IMG/VR virus record: IMGVR_UViG_3300048691_000203 | Span: 1 to 64,000 of that record | Source: a virus | DNA: 64,000 nt | Reading direction: 5' to 3' (one strand) | Shown: in pieces, positions 34,430-42,259 of the stretch | Layout of the letters: each line of letters starts with the position of its first letter | How positions within the stretch are numbered: the first letter of the stretch is position 1 | Program-made: the position numbers and the translations under genes | The notes under the pieces: model-generated | What the model saw: the letters and a program-made list of their open reading frames with translations, nothing else | What the model was told of the DNA's origin: nothing | The model's database searches: none

Positions 34430-35743
34430 ATGAATTTACTAGAAAACTGGAGCGAAGCCAAGTCCACCCTCCTGACCGGTTTGACCGGCGATACACGCTC
34501 AGCAGTTGCGCAACTGTTGGAAAACCAAAAACAAAGCATGACTGAGTCTGCTTCGGGCGGTTCTACACAAGCATCTGACATTGCTGGCTTCCGCAACATC
34601 CTGTTGCCAATGGTTCGCCGTGTGATCCCAGGTACAATTGCAACCCAATTGGTTGGTGTTCAAGCGATGAAGGCCCCTGTGTCTGTTGTGTATAGCATGC
34701 GCTACAAGTACAACGAAACAGTCGGCGCTCCAAGCACTGTTAATGCAGGCGATGAAATGTTCGGCAATGCTGAGCCAATCCGCCGCTACTACTCTGGTGA
34801 TACTGACGCATCTTCTGTTGCACCAGGTGCATCAGGCTTTGGCGCCGTAAATGAGGCAAACATCAGCGGTGCTCCTACAGGTAGCGCATTCGGTGCAAAC
34901 ACTGGCTTCTCAAGCTTGGATGGTTGTACTACAGGTGGTTCTGGTGGTCGTATCGAAGGTTCTGGTGGCCGTAAGGTTTCATTGGAAGTCGTGTCTCAAG
35001 CCATCGAAGCAAAATCACGCCGCTTGCAAACGAGCTGGACTATCGAAGCAATGCAAGATATGAACAGCCAACACGGTATGAACATCGAGACTGAGATGAC
35101 TGCTGGTATGTCTGCAGAAATTATCTCTGAAATCGACAATGAAGTGATTAGCGATCTGTTGGCACTTGCTGGCACAACCGCAACATGGAACGGCGCACTT
35201 GCTGCTTCTCCATACACACCAACATTTGCCGGCGATCGCTTTGCAGCTCTTGGTACAATCATCAACGCAGTTGCAAACGAGATTGGTCGTAAGACACGTC
35301 GCGGTACTGGTAACTTTATCGTTGTGTCACCAATGATTTTGTCAGTGTTGCAAAGCGCTTCTAAGTCGGTGTTCGCACCTGCTGTTGAAGGTTCATTCAA
35401 GGGCCCTAACAACACTATGTTGGCAGGTACATTGAATGGTTCTATCAAAGTATACACATACTTGTGGAACCAAGCATCTTCTACAACTTTCGGTGGATCT
35501 GGTGATGATGAGATCTTGGTCGGTTTCAAAGGTGGTGAGGGTCAACAAGACGCTGGTTACTTCTACTGCCCATACATTCCATTGATGAGCACTGGTGTGG
35601 TTATGAACCCTGTTACATACCAACCATCTATGTCTTTGCTGACACGTTACGCAAAAGCAACGTTCACCAGCACAGCAACATCTCTTGGTAATTCAAGCGA
35701 CTACTACGGCAAGATTGTAGTGAATGGGTTGAACTTCGCATAA
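34430..35743 (+). CDS. 23: Major capsid protein, gp23-like
   Basis: The 437-aa protein fits the gp23 HK97-fold family (T4: 521 aa). Recognisable parts are the N-terminal LLENW..., the VRRVIPGTIATQLVGVQAMKAP segment after the pro-region, and the C-terminal PYIPLMSTGVVMNPVTYQPSM. The pro-region would be removed by the gp21-like protease at LLE (E31) or MTE (E39). ATG 34430 follows AGAAAGGAA; the TTG at 34424 is not needed. It is co-transcribed with the scaffold and ends in a strong terminator. Codons such as GGT and CGT are frequent, fitting high expression. Confidence 0.93.
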   Translation: MNLLENWSEAKSTLLTGLTGDTRSAVAQLLENQKQSMTESASGGSTQASDIAGFRNILLPMVRRVIPGTIATQLVGVQAMKAPVSVVYSMRYKYNETVGAPSTVNAGDEMFGNAEPIRRYYSGDTDASSVAPGASGFGAVNEANISGAPTGSAFGANTGFSSLDGCTTGGSGGRIEGSGGRKVSLEVVSQAIEAKSRRLQTSWTIEAMQDMNSQHGMNIETEMTAGMSAEIISEIDNEVISDLLALAGTTATWNGALAASPYTPTFAGDRFAALGTIINAVANEIGRKTRRGTGNFIVVSPMILSVLQSASKSVFAPAVEGSFKGPNNTMLAGTLNGSIKVYTYLWNQASSTTFGGSGDDEILVGFKGGEGQQDAGYFYCPYIPLMSTGVVMNPVTYQPSMSLLTRYAKATFTSTATSLGNSSDYYGKIVVNGLNFA

Positions 35744-35756
35744 TCCATAATGCACC

Positions 35757-35788
35757 AAAAAGCCCGCATTCAATGCGGGCTTTTTTTT
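35757..35788 (+). terminator. Intrinsic terminator after major capsid gene
   Basis: GCCCGCAT (35762-35769) pairs with ATGCGGGC (35773-35780), extended by A/T pairs from 35757, and is followed by eight T. Confidence 0.95.
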
Positions 35789-35842
35789 ACCATGAGGAAA
35801 GTCTGTAGATTAGTAGGACATTGAGATCGTAGTGACCACCAT

Positions 35843-35850
35843 CATAAATA
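35843..35850 (+). promoter_or_regulatory. Late promoter-like octamer CATAAATA
   Basis: One base from TATAAATA, 48 bases before the HNH-type homing endonuclease gene, so that gene has its own late transcription. Confidence 0.55.
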
Positions 35851-35897
35851 TACCATAATCTCACATACAAACCCACAAAGCTGCCATCCAACTTATC

Positions 35898-37553
35898 ATG
35901 CAACCTACGCCCCCAACCCCATACGCTACATCTCTGTTAGAGAAGAACCAGATTCAACTGTTAGAGCCATTTAAGGGAGCCAAAGCACACCATCAAATGA
36001 AATGTGTCGTGTGCAATCACGTGTGGTCTGCGACACCGCTATCCAAGAGACAGGCATTTAAGAAGAATGGAGTCTCGGGGTGCCCTAACTGCCACAACCA
36101 ACGGAGACTAGCCGCAGTCCACAGTGTGCAAACACCAATATTGGATATGTGGGCAAGGGAAGGGTTAGAAGTGCTTAGTCCTTTCACAGGTCTTAGGCAA
36201 ACAACCCACAAGTTGTGGTTCTATAACAACAAGTGTGGCCATAAGTTTGAAACTTACCCAGGAAATTTGATAAACCTGAACTCAGTATGCATTGTCTGTG
36301 GTATACACGACCGCACTTCGGGTGTGACAGCGTGGTCGAAAACTAATTCAACCAAGTGGAGAGAGACAGCACCCGCATGGCGATCGTACAAAGCAATGGT
36401 ATCTGCACTGACCGAAGAGACGTACCGAAATTTCAAACACATCATAAACCCCAACAACCTGCCACGTGGCAGGGCGGGCGTCCAGGGTGCATATCACTTA
36501 GACCACTTTGTCCCCACGAGATACTGCTTCGACAATAACATCCCCCCAGAAGTGTGTGCTGATGCGTCGAATTTGCAGATGTTGGGGTGGAGAGAAAATG
36601 TAGGATCTCGCCACAATATTAAAGGTGTGATTCCCCCACTATTTTTCAAATATATTTCAGCAAATTCGAAAATTGAATACTTCGCTGATGTCCTACAGGG
36701 CATTTTCCCGACAGGACAAAAGTTTATCAGGGTGGGAGAAGTTGTAGTGACATTTTTTGACCCCTTATCAAACCGCGCGTTGGTTGTACTATCAATTCAA
36801 GACAAAAGATCTAATCGGCGCAATGCATTAGTAACTTCAAGAGCACTAGCAGACGCAGGTGTTAAGTATACGATACTATTTGAGGATGAATTTAACAACA
36901 TCAATCTACTATCTGCAAAGTTAAAGCACTATACTCAATTAGGAACTCCCAACAGGATTCATGCTAGACAGTGTACGATTCGAGAGTGTATCCCTGCCGA
37001 GAAAAAGCAATTGTTAGATAGTAACCACATACAGGGGAATGATACGTGTTCAATATCACTGGGAGCATACTTTGAAACTACGTTGGTTGCGGTGATGACA
37101 TTCTCCACCCCACGGGTCGCTCTTGGGCAAAAGAATAAATCCTCAACCGATAAGCAAGGTGTGTGGGAATTAAGTAGATTCTGTACTGATGTTAAGTACC
37201 GTATCCCTGGAATTGCATCCAAGTTACTGACTCACTTCAAGCGAACCCAACCTGATTGGCGGCAGATATACAGCTTTGCTGATAAGAGGTGGAGTGTGGG
37301 TAACATGTATACCATACTTGGATTCAAACTAACAGTAGACAATCCACCATCTTATTTCTACGTAGTTGACGGTGTTCGTAAGCACAGGTGGAACTATCGT
37401 AAGGACAATCTCAAAAAGATCCTTCCTCAGTTCGACCCCAAACTAACGGAGTATGCTAATATGGAATTGCATGGGTTCTGGAGAGTCTGGGATTGTGGGA
37501 CATTAAAATTTGAAGTGAACCGAGCTGACCTAAGCTGTGACTCACCTGTGTAG
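35898..37553 (+). CDS. HNH-type homing endonuclease with zinc fingers and C-terminal GNAT-like module
   Basis: The 551-aa protein has two N-terminal zinc-ribbon units (C-x2-C around 37-40 and 60-63; further Cys near 113-135). An HNH-like nuclease follows around residues 195-240 (YHLDHFVPTRYCFDN, then ASNLQML and N). A C-terminal region of about 180 residues carries HIQGNDTC, LSRFCTDVKYRIPG, FADKRWSVGNMY and YRIWDCG-type motifs; it is shared with the protein at 52732 and looks like an acetyltransferase-like fold used in several phage endonucleases. It sits directly after the capsid gene terminator, a typical homing site next to an essential gene. Confidence 0.78.
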   Translation: MQPTPPTPYATSLLEKNQIQLLEPFKGAKAHHQMKCVVCNHVWSATPLSKRQAFKKNGVSGCPNCHNQRRLAAVHSVQTPILDMWAREGLEVLSPFTGLRQTTHKLWFYNNKCGHKFETYPGNLINLNSVCIVCGIHDRTSGVTAWSKTNSTKWRETAPAWRSYKAMVSALTEETYRNFKHIINPNNLPRGRAGVQGAYHLDHFVPTRYCFDNNIPPEVCADASNLQMLGWRENVGSRHNIKGVIPPLFFKYISANSKIEYFADVLQGIFPTGQKFIRVGEVVVTFFDPLSNRALVVLSIQDKRSNRRNALVTSRALADAGVKYTILFEDEFNNINLLSAKLKHYTQLGTPNRIHARQCTIRECIPAEKKQLLDSNHIQGNDTCSISLGAYFETTLVAVMTFSTPRVALGQKNKSSTDKQGVWELSRFCTDVKYRIPGIASKLLTHFKRTQPDWRQIYSFADKRWSVGNMYTILGFKLTVDNPPSYFYVVDGVRKHRWNYRKDNLKKILPQFDPKLTEYANMELHGFWRVWDCGTLKFEVNRADLSCDSPV

Positions 37554-37615
37554 CAACCAGAGCAATAAACCGCATAGAATAATTTATCAGACAATTCTGA
37601 CAACAAGGAGATTTT

Positions 37616-37930
37616 ATGAATTTACAACCACTCCACGATTTCGTGGTGATTAAAAAACAGGCACAGGTAACTGAGACAGCATCGGGTATTGTGTTGGTAT
37701 CCAAAGCTGAGAGTGATACAGAAGTCGGGACAGTAGTGGCTGTCGGCCCAGGTACCTTCATTGGCGATAGATTTGATCCAATGGTATTATCAGTCGGGAA
37801 TAGAGTGATGTTCAACCGCAAAAGTGGTCAGGAAATCGAGCACGAAAAAACAAAATATCTATTCTTGAAGCAACGTGATATTATGGGTGTTGTGCAACCA
37901 CCTGTATCACGTGACGCAGGTCAACCTTAA
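37616..37930 (+). CDS. groES: GroES-like co-chaperonin, gp31/Cpn10 family
   Basis: The 104-aa product reads as a Cpn10: MNLQPLHDFVVIKKQ at the N-terminus, TASGIVLV for the start of the mobile loop, GTVVAVGPG, LSVGNRVMFNRKSG and FLKQRDIMGVV at the C-terminus. T4 gp31 (111 aa) replaces host GroES so that GroEL can fold gp23; location 1.9 kb after the major capsid gene suggests the same client here. A strong AAGGAG site lies 8 bases before the ATG. Its end overlaps by 4 bases the end of the convergent gene on the other strand. Confidence 0.9.
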   Translation: MNLQPLHDFVVIKKQAQVTETASGIVLVSKAESDTEVGTVVAVGPGTFIGDRFDPMVLSVGNRVMFNRKSGQEIEHEKTKYLFLKQRDIMGVVQPPVSRDAGQP

Positions 37931-38664
37931 AGAGCTGCTCGAAGTCGGTCCCACATACTGGGCGAAATCATAACACACTTACCAGATACCCAGACTTCAC
38001 GATCTTGTGTCATGAGTGCTCTTGGTAGTGTGGCTGTAGTGTACTTTTTTAATTGAAGTGATTCGGGTGAGTATAGGTTCCCAACCCACCACTTAACATC
38101 CGATGTGGTCTGGAGTTGAGTGTGGAGCTGCTGGTTCAAAAAGCTCAAATCACTGTCTGATAACTTGTCGAGATCTGAGTACTCCTCACAACCCACCTTC
38201 TTGAACACTGAATTCAAATCATCAACCATGTAATTCCGGGTAAAGCTACGTACAGGTGTAGCCCATAAGTCGTGGTATGGACATACCCCAATCTGAACTC
38301 CATTGAAGGGGATTAGAATCCACACATCTCGGAAGTTGCCAAAGGCACTTGCTGTACCTCGATTGGTAGATCCAATAAAGCTTCTAGAACGCTTTGGCCA
38401 ACCAGCCCAACTAGGGATTGCATCAAATACAGATGTATAGAAGTTTGTGGTGTTTTTAGATTTTCTTACAGTTTCACTGGGGTCCACGTATAAAAAGCCT
38501 GCTTCTGACGTCAACTGCTTATCCCCTCTGTAGATTGGGGTGTTACTTGTCAACATCCACAGCGCATCAGAACAGTGTGCTCTTAACATTTCTACAGCAC
38601 TAGTATCATCTTGAGTAGTATACTTGGGTGCTGTCTCGAATAAAATTTTTGTGAAAAGATTCAT
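37927..38664 (-). CDS. Capsid-tagged protein with ADP-ribosyltransferase-like pattern (copy B)
   Basis: The 245-aa product opens MNLFTKILFE, a perfect tag. Of the three paralogues this has the clearest transferase-like features: IYRG with R46, a WPKRSRSFIGST stretch with S99-T100 followed by ASAFG, an ILIPFNGVQIGV strand, DLW, and REVWVSGK with E223 before a terminal strand. In R-S-E ADP-ribosyltransferases the Arg and the S-T-S motif bind NAD+ and the Glu is catalytic. It is leftward, downstream of a late-promoter-like octamer on the minus strand, and isolated from the other two copies by many kilobases. Confidence 0.6.
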   Translation of the reverse strand: MNLFTKILFETAPKYTTQDDTSAVEMLRAHCSDALWMLTSNTPIYRGDKQLTSEAGFLYVDPSETVRKSKNTTNFYTSVFDAIPSWAGWPKRSRSFIGSTNRGTASAFGNFRDVWILIPFNGVQIGVCPYHDLWATPVRSFTRNYMVDDLNSVFKKVGCEEYSDLDKLSDSDLSFLNQQLHTQLQTTSDVKWWVGNLYSPESLQLKKYTTATLPRALMTQDREVWVSGKCVMISPSMWDRLRAAL

Positions 38665-38696
38665 GTGTAGCTGGCAGGGCCCGATTGGCGATCAGC

Positions 38697-38704
38697 TATT
38701 TATC
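38697..38704 (-). promoter_or_regulatory. Late promoter-like octamer GATAAATA (leftward)
   Basis: On the minus strand this reads GATAAATA, one base from the consensus, 33 bases before the start of the copy B gene. Confidence 0.6.
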
Positions 38705-38739
38705 CAACAATATAATCTATGTCAGTGGGATTCACGCAA

Positions 38740-39726
38740 TCATCGGGAATTCGTCAGCTTTCTATTGTTGTATGTTGGTATGTCGAATTCCTGTTCAATT
38801 ACCTTTCTCAAGTAGGTCCTGCTGGCAGGTAAATCAATAGACTCTGCTATTTGTTTCCATCTGAACTCAGGATTTGCTGTAACCACTGCTCTAATCTTAT
38901 CCAAGTATTGGTCGTCGGATATCCCAGTCCACCTTCCATTCTTTTCTTTCGGTCGAGAGGCTTTTGATGGATCTTTGACCTTGCGTCCTGTGTTTACGTG
39001 GACCAGCTCACCAGTAACTAATCGCTCATCTGTCTTTAGTACTTGGAAACTGTTGCCGTCCTTATCCTTGACATTTATCCTACCTTTAGCCAAGTGACAA
39101 AAGCCCTCAGGCAATTCGTCGCACCGGTTGTGTTGTCTGATCTCACCAGTTTCAATATTTCTAATGGACACAGTACTTTTCCACATAGGTTGTAGCTCCC
39201 CTGATGTTATCCTAATATCATCGACTGGAACTTGGTAGTAACTTCCCGTAGAATCCCTAACTACTGCTCTCCCTATGCTAGATACATTGGGTCGCCCTCT
39301 CCTTTTACTCGGCCCGTACTTTGCTCCTCTATTAAATGGAATATAACTACCAGCTACATACAGAGGGTGATCTATGGGCACAGGTCCGATGTAAATTCCA
39401 GTCACTGCACACCTGACGTTTACCGTAGTGTTGATGTATACTCCAGAACCAGATTGCTTATTCAACCAATTGAGTCTACCGGCGGCTCTTAGTCGCTTCA
39501 GTACTCTCGATTCCCACTCTCTGCACTTGTTACAATCGCTGAAAACTTTTCGAATTTTGATCACATCTGGCTCGCCGTATTTCAATCGACAATCCTTGAC
39601 TACTTTAGATGATGTGAAGTATGTAACCCATAGATTATCTGGATTTGCATTTTTTCCGTATTGGCATCCGTAGTACCATCGATCTAATGTTGACCAACCA
39701 ACCAAATATGTGTAAGATGTGCACAT
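38740..39726 (-). CDS. GIY-YIG-like homing endonuclease
   Basis: The 328-aa protein has an N-terminal domain of about 95 residues with YTYLVGW (5-11) and YYGCQYG (18-24) at the GIY and YIG positions, a FTSSKVVKD segment, R59, and WESRVLKRL with the expected Glu. This is the GIY-YIG-like fold of phage Seg-type enzymes. Residues 100-250 contain repeated short beta units (CAVTGIYIGPVPIDHP, IRNIETGEIRQHN, VHVNTGRKV) like DNA-contacting minidomains, and the end (RWKQIAESIDLPASRTYLRKVI) is a helix-turn-helix-like tail. It stands alone between leftward copy B and rightward denV. Confidence 0.75.
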   Translation of the reverse strand: MCTSYTYLVGWSTLDRWYYGCQYGKNANPDNLWVTYFTSSKVVKDCRLKYGEPDVIKIRKVFSDCNKCREWESRVLKRLRAAGRLNWLNKQSGSGVYINTTVNVRCAVTGIYIGPVPIDHPLYVAGSYIPFNRGAKYGPSKRRGRPNVSSIGRAVVRDSTGSYYQVPVDDIRITSGELQPMWKSTVSIRNIETGEIRQHNRCDELPEGFCHLAKGRINVKDKDGNSFQVLKTDERLVTGELVHVNTGRKVKDPSKASRPKEKNGRWTGISDDQYLDKIRAVVTANPEFRWKQIAESIDLPASRTYLRKVIEQEFDIPTYNNRKLTNSR

Positions 39727-39752
39727 GTTGCTCCTTAGTGTTGCAATTTTTT

Positions 39753-39760
39753 TATTTATC
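39753..39760 (-). promoter_or_regulatory. Late promoter-like octamer GATAAATA (leftward)
   Basis: Minus-strand GATAAATA, 27 bases before the GIY-YIG-like gene start. Confidence 0.55.
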
Positions 39761-39783
39761 TTACAGAGTATCGAGAAATCAAA

Positions 39784-40203
39784 ATGACCCGAGTTAACTT
39801 AATAGATCCGGTGCTACTAATGGATTGCCATTTATTTTCGGAATTCAGGGAATTGAAGATGGTACCCAAATCCCTAATCAGAAGCCTCCGAGCTTTCGGA
39901 GTAGAGCGAGTGTTGGAACGCATGCCTCCCCGGTTCACATTAAACACTGGCCACGTTTCGTGGTTTTATAACAAGGGGCTTTACTTAGCTAACAGGTATG
40001 AGAGAATTAAGCGTGAGTTGGATGTTAGGGGTGTCAATTACAACAAAGAGTCACAGTTCGACAGTGATACATTCATTAATGCTGGACTGTACCTAGACTG
40101 GACACCAGATCAGCGGGATATCGATATTGTTACCGAACGAATAGATTCTCGAATCTCAGAAAAGCCCCATTGGTATCGCTACCGTGGGGTCAATCTTTGT
40201 TGA
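39784..40203 (+). CDS. denV: Pyrimidine dimer DNA glycosylase, endonuclease V
   Basis: At 139 aa it matches T4 endonuclease V (138 aa) from end to end: MTRVNL start with the catalytic Thr2, LFSEFREL with Glu23, the HVSWFYNKG loop, and a C-terminal PHWYRYRG. The enzyme cuts the glycosyl bond of cyclobutane pyrimidine dimers and nicks the AP site, so the phage repairs UV damage to its own DNA. It is rightward between leftward genes and overlaps the next leftward gene by 14 bases at their 3' ends. Confidence 0.93.
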   Translation: MTRVNLIDPVLLMDCHLFSEFRELKMVPKSLIRSLRAFGVERVLERMPPRFTLNTGHVSWFYNKGLYLANRYERIKRELDVRGVNYNKESQFDSDTFINAGLYLDWTPDQRDIDIVTERIDSRISEKPHWYRYRGVNLC

Positions 40204-40432
40204 GTTCTTCATAGTACTCTGGTGAAACAGGGTGTTGCTCACCTGTATCTTCAATCGGTCCCCAGAATTGGATTGGACAGTATGAGTGTTTGAGTCGAAC
40301 TTTTGCTGGCATAAAGCAACCACACTGGTTGCACATATTCATCGCACTCATGTTGATACAACGCTTGCATGTGTCGAAGCGCTGATCTGCTTGTTGTTGT
40401 GTAGCAATGTAACTACTCACCCACTTCATCAC
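40190..40432 (-). CDS. Small zinc-binding protein (DUF6171-like)
   Basis: The 80-aa product has the pattern RFDTCKRC ... CNQCGCFM..K ... CPIQFW, i.e. C-x2-C, C-x2-C-x-C and a further Cys. It belongs to a widespread small phage protein type annotated as DUF6171-like, with no settled function. Its start overlaps the previous leftward gene's stop by 4 bases, so the pair is coupled. Cys spacing suggests one or two zinc ions. Confidence 0.65.
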   Translation of the reverse strand: MMKWVSSYIATQQQADQRFDTCKRCINMSAMNMCNQCGCFMPAKVRLKHSYCPIQFWGPIEDTGEQHPVSPEYYEELNKD

Positions 40433-40710
40433 AGTACTTCCAAGGTAATGGGGTAGTTGCGAAAATATAACATAGAATTTCTTAGTGAGAATTCACTGCT
40501 TGGGAGCTCGGATTGGATAATGGATAACTCAGGCTGCGTCATAACAATTTCGGCAGGTTGGGTGTGATAGTTTGTGTAAAACACATCAAAAGCCCTCAGT
40601 ATCCCATTAGCCGCATTACCCGCTTCTATTGGATAGTTTGTGGATCTTAACTTCACTCCCCCTCCCTTATTGCCACAGCACGCAGCCTTGGTTGCAAAAA
40701 TAAATTTCAT
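40429..40710 (-). CDS. Small protein of unknown function (93 aa)
   Basis: The likely start is the ATG at 40710 (MKFIFATKAACCGNKGG); a longer reading to 40806 would overlap the PhoH gene and adds non-conserved sequence. It contains C-C and a GNAANGILRAFDVFY helix but no known motif. It sits between phoH and the DUF6171-like gene in a leftward three-gene unit. Confidence 0.55.
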   Translation of the reverse strand: MKFIFATKAACCGNKGGGVKLRSTNYPIEAGNAANGILRAFDVFYTNYHTQPAEIVMTQPELSIIQSELPSSEFSLRNSMLYFRNYPITLEVL

Positions 40711-40786
40711 GTAATAATTATGTATTGGTGTTGTGAGATATTTACCAGGATAGAGCCAGTGCCTATCCTGGTAACGGGGGATAGTA

Positions 40787-41581
40787 TTAGAAACCTTCGC
40801 TGGCAATAATCCACTCCTTTACGAATCCACTTCGTACAATATCGTCGTGAGTAAATTTGATGATATCGAAACTGGAAACATGGTGTGCTGTACTAATAGC
40901 ATAATCAAATCCACTGACTTCAGTACCCTTCTTCGAGTGTAAGTCGTCCTGCCGTGAATCACCGACAAGCATGATCCTAGAGTTCTTACCCAATCGTGTA
41001 CACACACTATCAATTTCATGTTGAGTCATACTCTGAATTTCATCAACCAAGATGATGCAGTTATCAAAAGTAACTCCACGAATGTAACTTGTTGTGACAA
41101 ACTCAATCACACCAGCGTCAACCATATCCTCAAATGTAGAAGCTCGCTTGAATAGTTTACTGAAAATTTCCTTATAGGGCGCTTGGTAAATCTCCTCCTT
41201 CTCTTCACGAGATCCTGGTAAAAAACCACTCGATCTAGTAGGAACAGCACTTCGAATAATGATCAATCTCTTTTGGTCCGTTTCGGGGTTGAGTACATCA
41301 TTGATTGCCAAATAGCATCCGACGTAACTTTTTCCCGTACCAGCACTACCGGTTAGCGCCAAGTGAGAATCACCACGCTGGTACCAGCATTGAAATACCT
41401 CACGTTGAGTATCCGTTAGTGGAGTGACATCAACACAATCTTTTTCTGTCCATGTTTTCCTCTTGCGTGCAGCATTGAGCTGAGCATCCGTCTCGACAGT
41501 GATGAACCGTTCGCGCTTGGTTGAAGAAGCGCTTGCAGTAGACCTGCGTGAAGGTTGAGTAGAACTGAGTTTTCGTGCCAT
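40787..41581 (-). CDS. phoH: PhoH-like P-loop ATPase
   Basis: The 264-aa protein is a PhoH family ATPase. It has a Walker A GSAGTGKS (78-85), RSAVPTRSSGFLPG typical of PhoH, a Walker B CIILVDEIQ and GDSRQDDL (sensor-like). An N-terminal 45-residue basic and Ser-rich tail precedes the domain. PhoH proteins are common in large phages and are thought to act in RNA metabolism or phosphate stress; the role here is unknown. It heads the leftward unit phoH, 93-aa gene, DUF6171-like gene. Confidence 0.9.
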   Translation of the reverse strand: MARKLSSTQPSRRSTASASSTKRERFITVETDAQLNAARKRKTWTEKDCVDVTPLTDTQREVFQCWYQRGDSHLALTGSAGTGKSYVGCYLAINDVLNPETDQKRLIIIRSAVPTRSSGFLPGSREEKEEIYQAPYKEIFSKLFKRASTFEDMVDAGVIEFVTTSYIRGVTFDNCIILVDEIQSMTQHEIDSVCTRLGKNSRIMLVGDSRQDDLHSKKGTEVSGFDYAISTAHHVSSFDIIKFTHDDIVRSGFVKEWIIASEGF

Positions 41582-41612
41582 TTTGATCCTTTGTAGAGTT
41601 AATGTGAGGCAG

Positions 41613-41620
41613 TATAAATA
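41613..41620 (+). promoter_or_regulatory. Perfect TATAAATA in antisense direction
   Basis: Exact late consensus on the plus strand, but between two leftward genes. A transcript would run antisense through the 165-aa gene and into the neck-protein gene at 42260. It could be chance or a real late start. Confidence 0.35.
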
Positions 41621-41660
41621 GAAGCACGGACCAGTGCGCTTCTATCACCTCACACTACAC

Positions 41661-42158
41661 CTACAGAGTCAAGTTTGGCACTGCTATCTGTGTAACTTTA
41701 TCAATCTCTTGAGCATCTTTCTTTATTTCAGCACCCTTTTCGTTAACCAAGGTTTGTAATTTTTTATCCAATTTTGCCACCTGTACTATTAGCTCTTGTT
41801 GTTTCTCTGCTGGCAATTTAGTAAAGTTGGTGAATAGAGTCGTCAGTATTGACAACTGAGATGGTGATTTTTTGGAAATATTCAACAGTTCAGAAGTAAC
41901 CGCAGGATCGCTTCCGAGCTTACTAATCATCGTGACTACATCAGCACCACTTAGTTTGAGAGTTGCTCGAAATTTTTCATTCGATACAATCGACAGAGCT
42001 GTCACAATACCTGCCATTTGATTTAATACATTCGGCTTAATTAATGCCATTTTCTGCGGACTCTTGACTGTCGCTATGAGAGTGCTCAGGTAGTTGCTAT
42101 ACGATTCAACTAGAGAAGCTTGTGCAATGAGGGCTTGAGTGATGTCTATTAAGCGCAT
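41661..42158 (-). CDS. Helical protein of unknown function (165 aa)
   Basis: Start ATG 42158 gives MRLIDITQALIAQA; a longer reading to 42326 would overlap the divergent gp13-like gene and is rejected. The product is helical throughout, with heptad-like Leu/Lys patterns in the last 60 residues (KLPAEKQQELIVQVAKLDKKLQ) suggesting a coiled coil. The opening is like the tag but without the Glu. It is divergent from the neck gene and preceded by a leftward late octamer. Confidence 0.55.
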   Translation of the reverse strand: MRLIDITQALIAQASLVESYSNYLSTLIATVKSPQKMALIKPNVLNQMAGIVTALSIVSNEKFRATLKLSGADVVTMISKLGSDPAVTSELLNISKKSPSQLSILTTLFTNFTKLPAEKQQELIVQVAKLDKKLQTLVNEKGAEIKKDAQEIDKVTQIAVPNLTL

Positions 42159-42213
42159 ATGTGTGTAAGTGTAATATCCGGCGGTATGGATGTGGAGCAC
42201 TGCCCATTCTTGG

Positions 42214-42221
42214 TATTTATG
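42214..42221 (-). promoter_or_regulatory. Late promoter-like octamer CATAAATA (leftward)
   Basis: Minus-strand CATAAATA, one base from the consensus, 56 bases before the 165-aa gene. It forms a divergent pair with 42228-42235. Confidence 0.55.
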
Positions 42222-42227
42222 ATGTGC

Positions 42228-42235
42228 GATAAATA
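42228..42235 (+). promoter_or_regulatory. Late promoter-like octamer GATAAATA (rightward)
   Basis: One base from TATAAATA, 25 bases before the gp13-like fusion gene; divergent to the element at 42214. Confidence 0.6.
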
Positions 42236-42259
42236 GATCATAATAAGAAACCCCTTCAT

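Noticed and set aside
37616-37930. Host contamination as the source of the GroES-like gene
   Set aside because: No GroEL follows, the gene lies between phage genes next to the capsid region, and T4-like phages are known to carry their own co-chaperonin.
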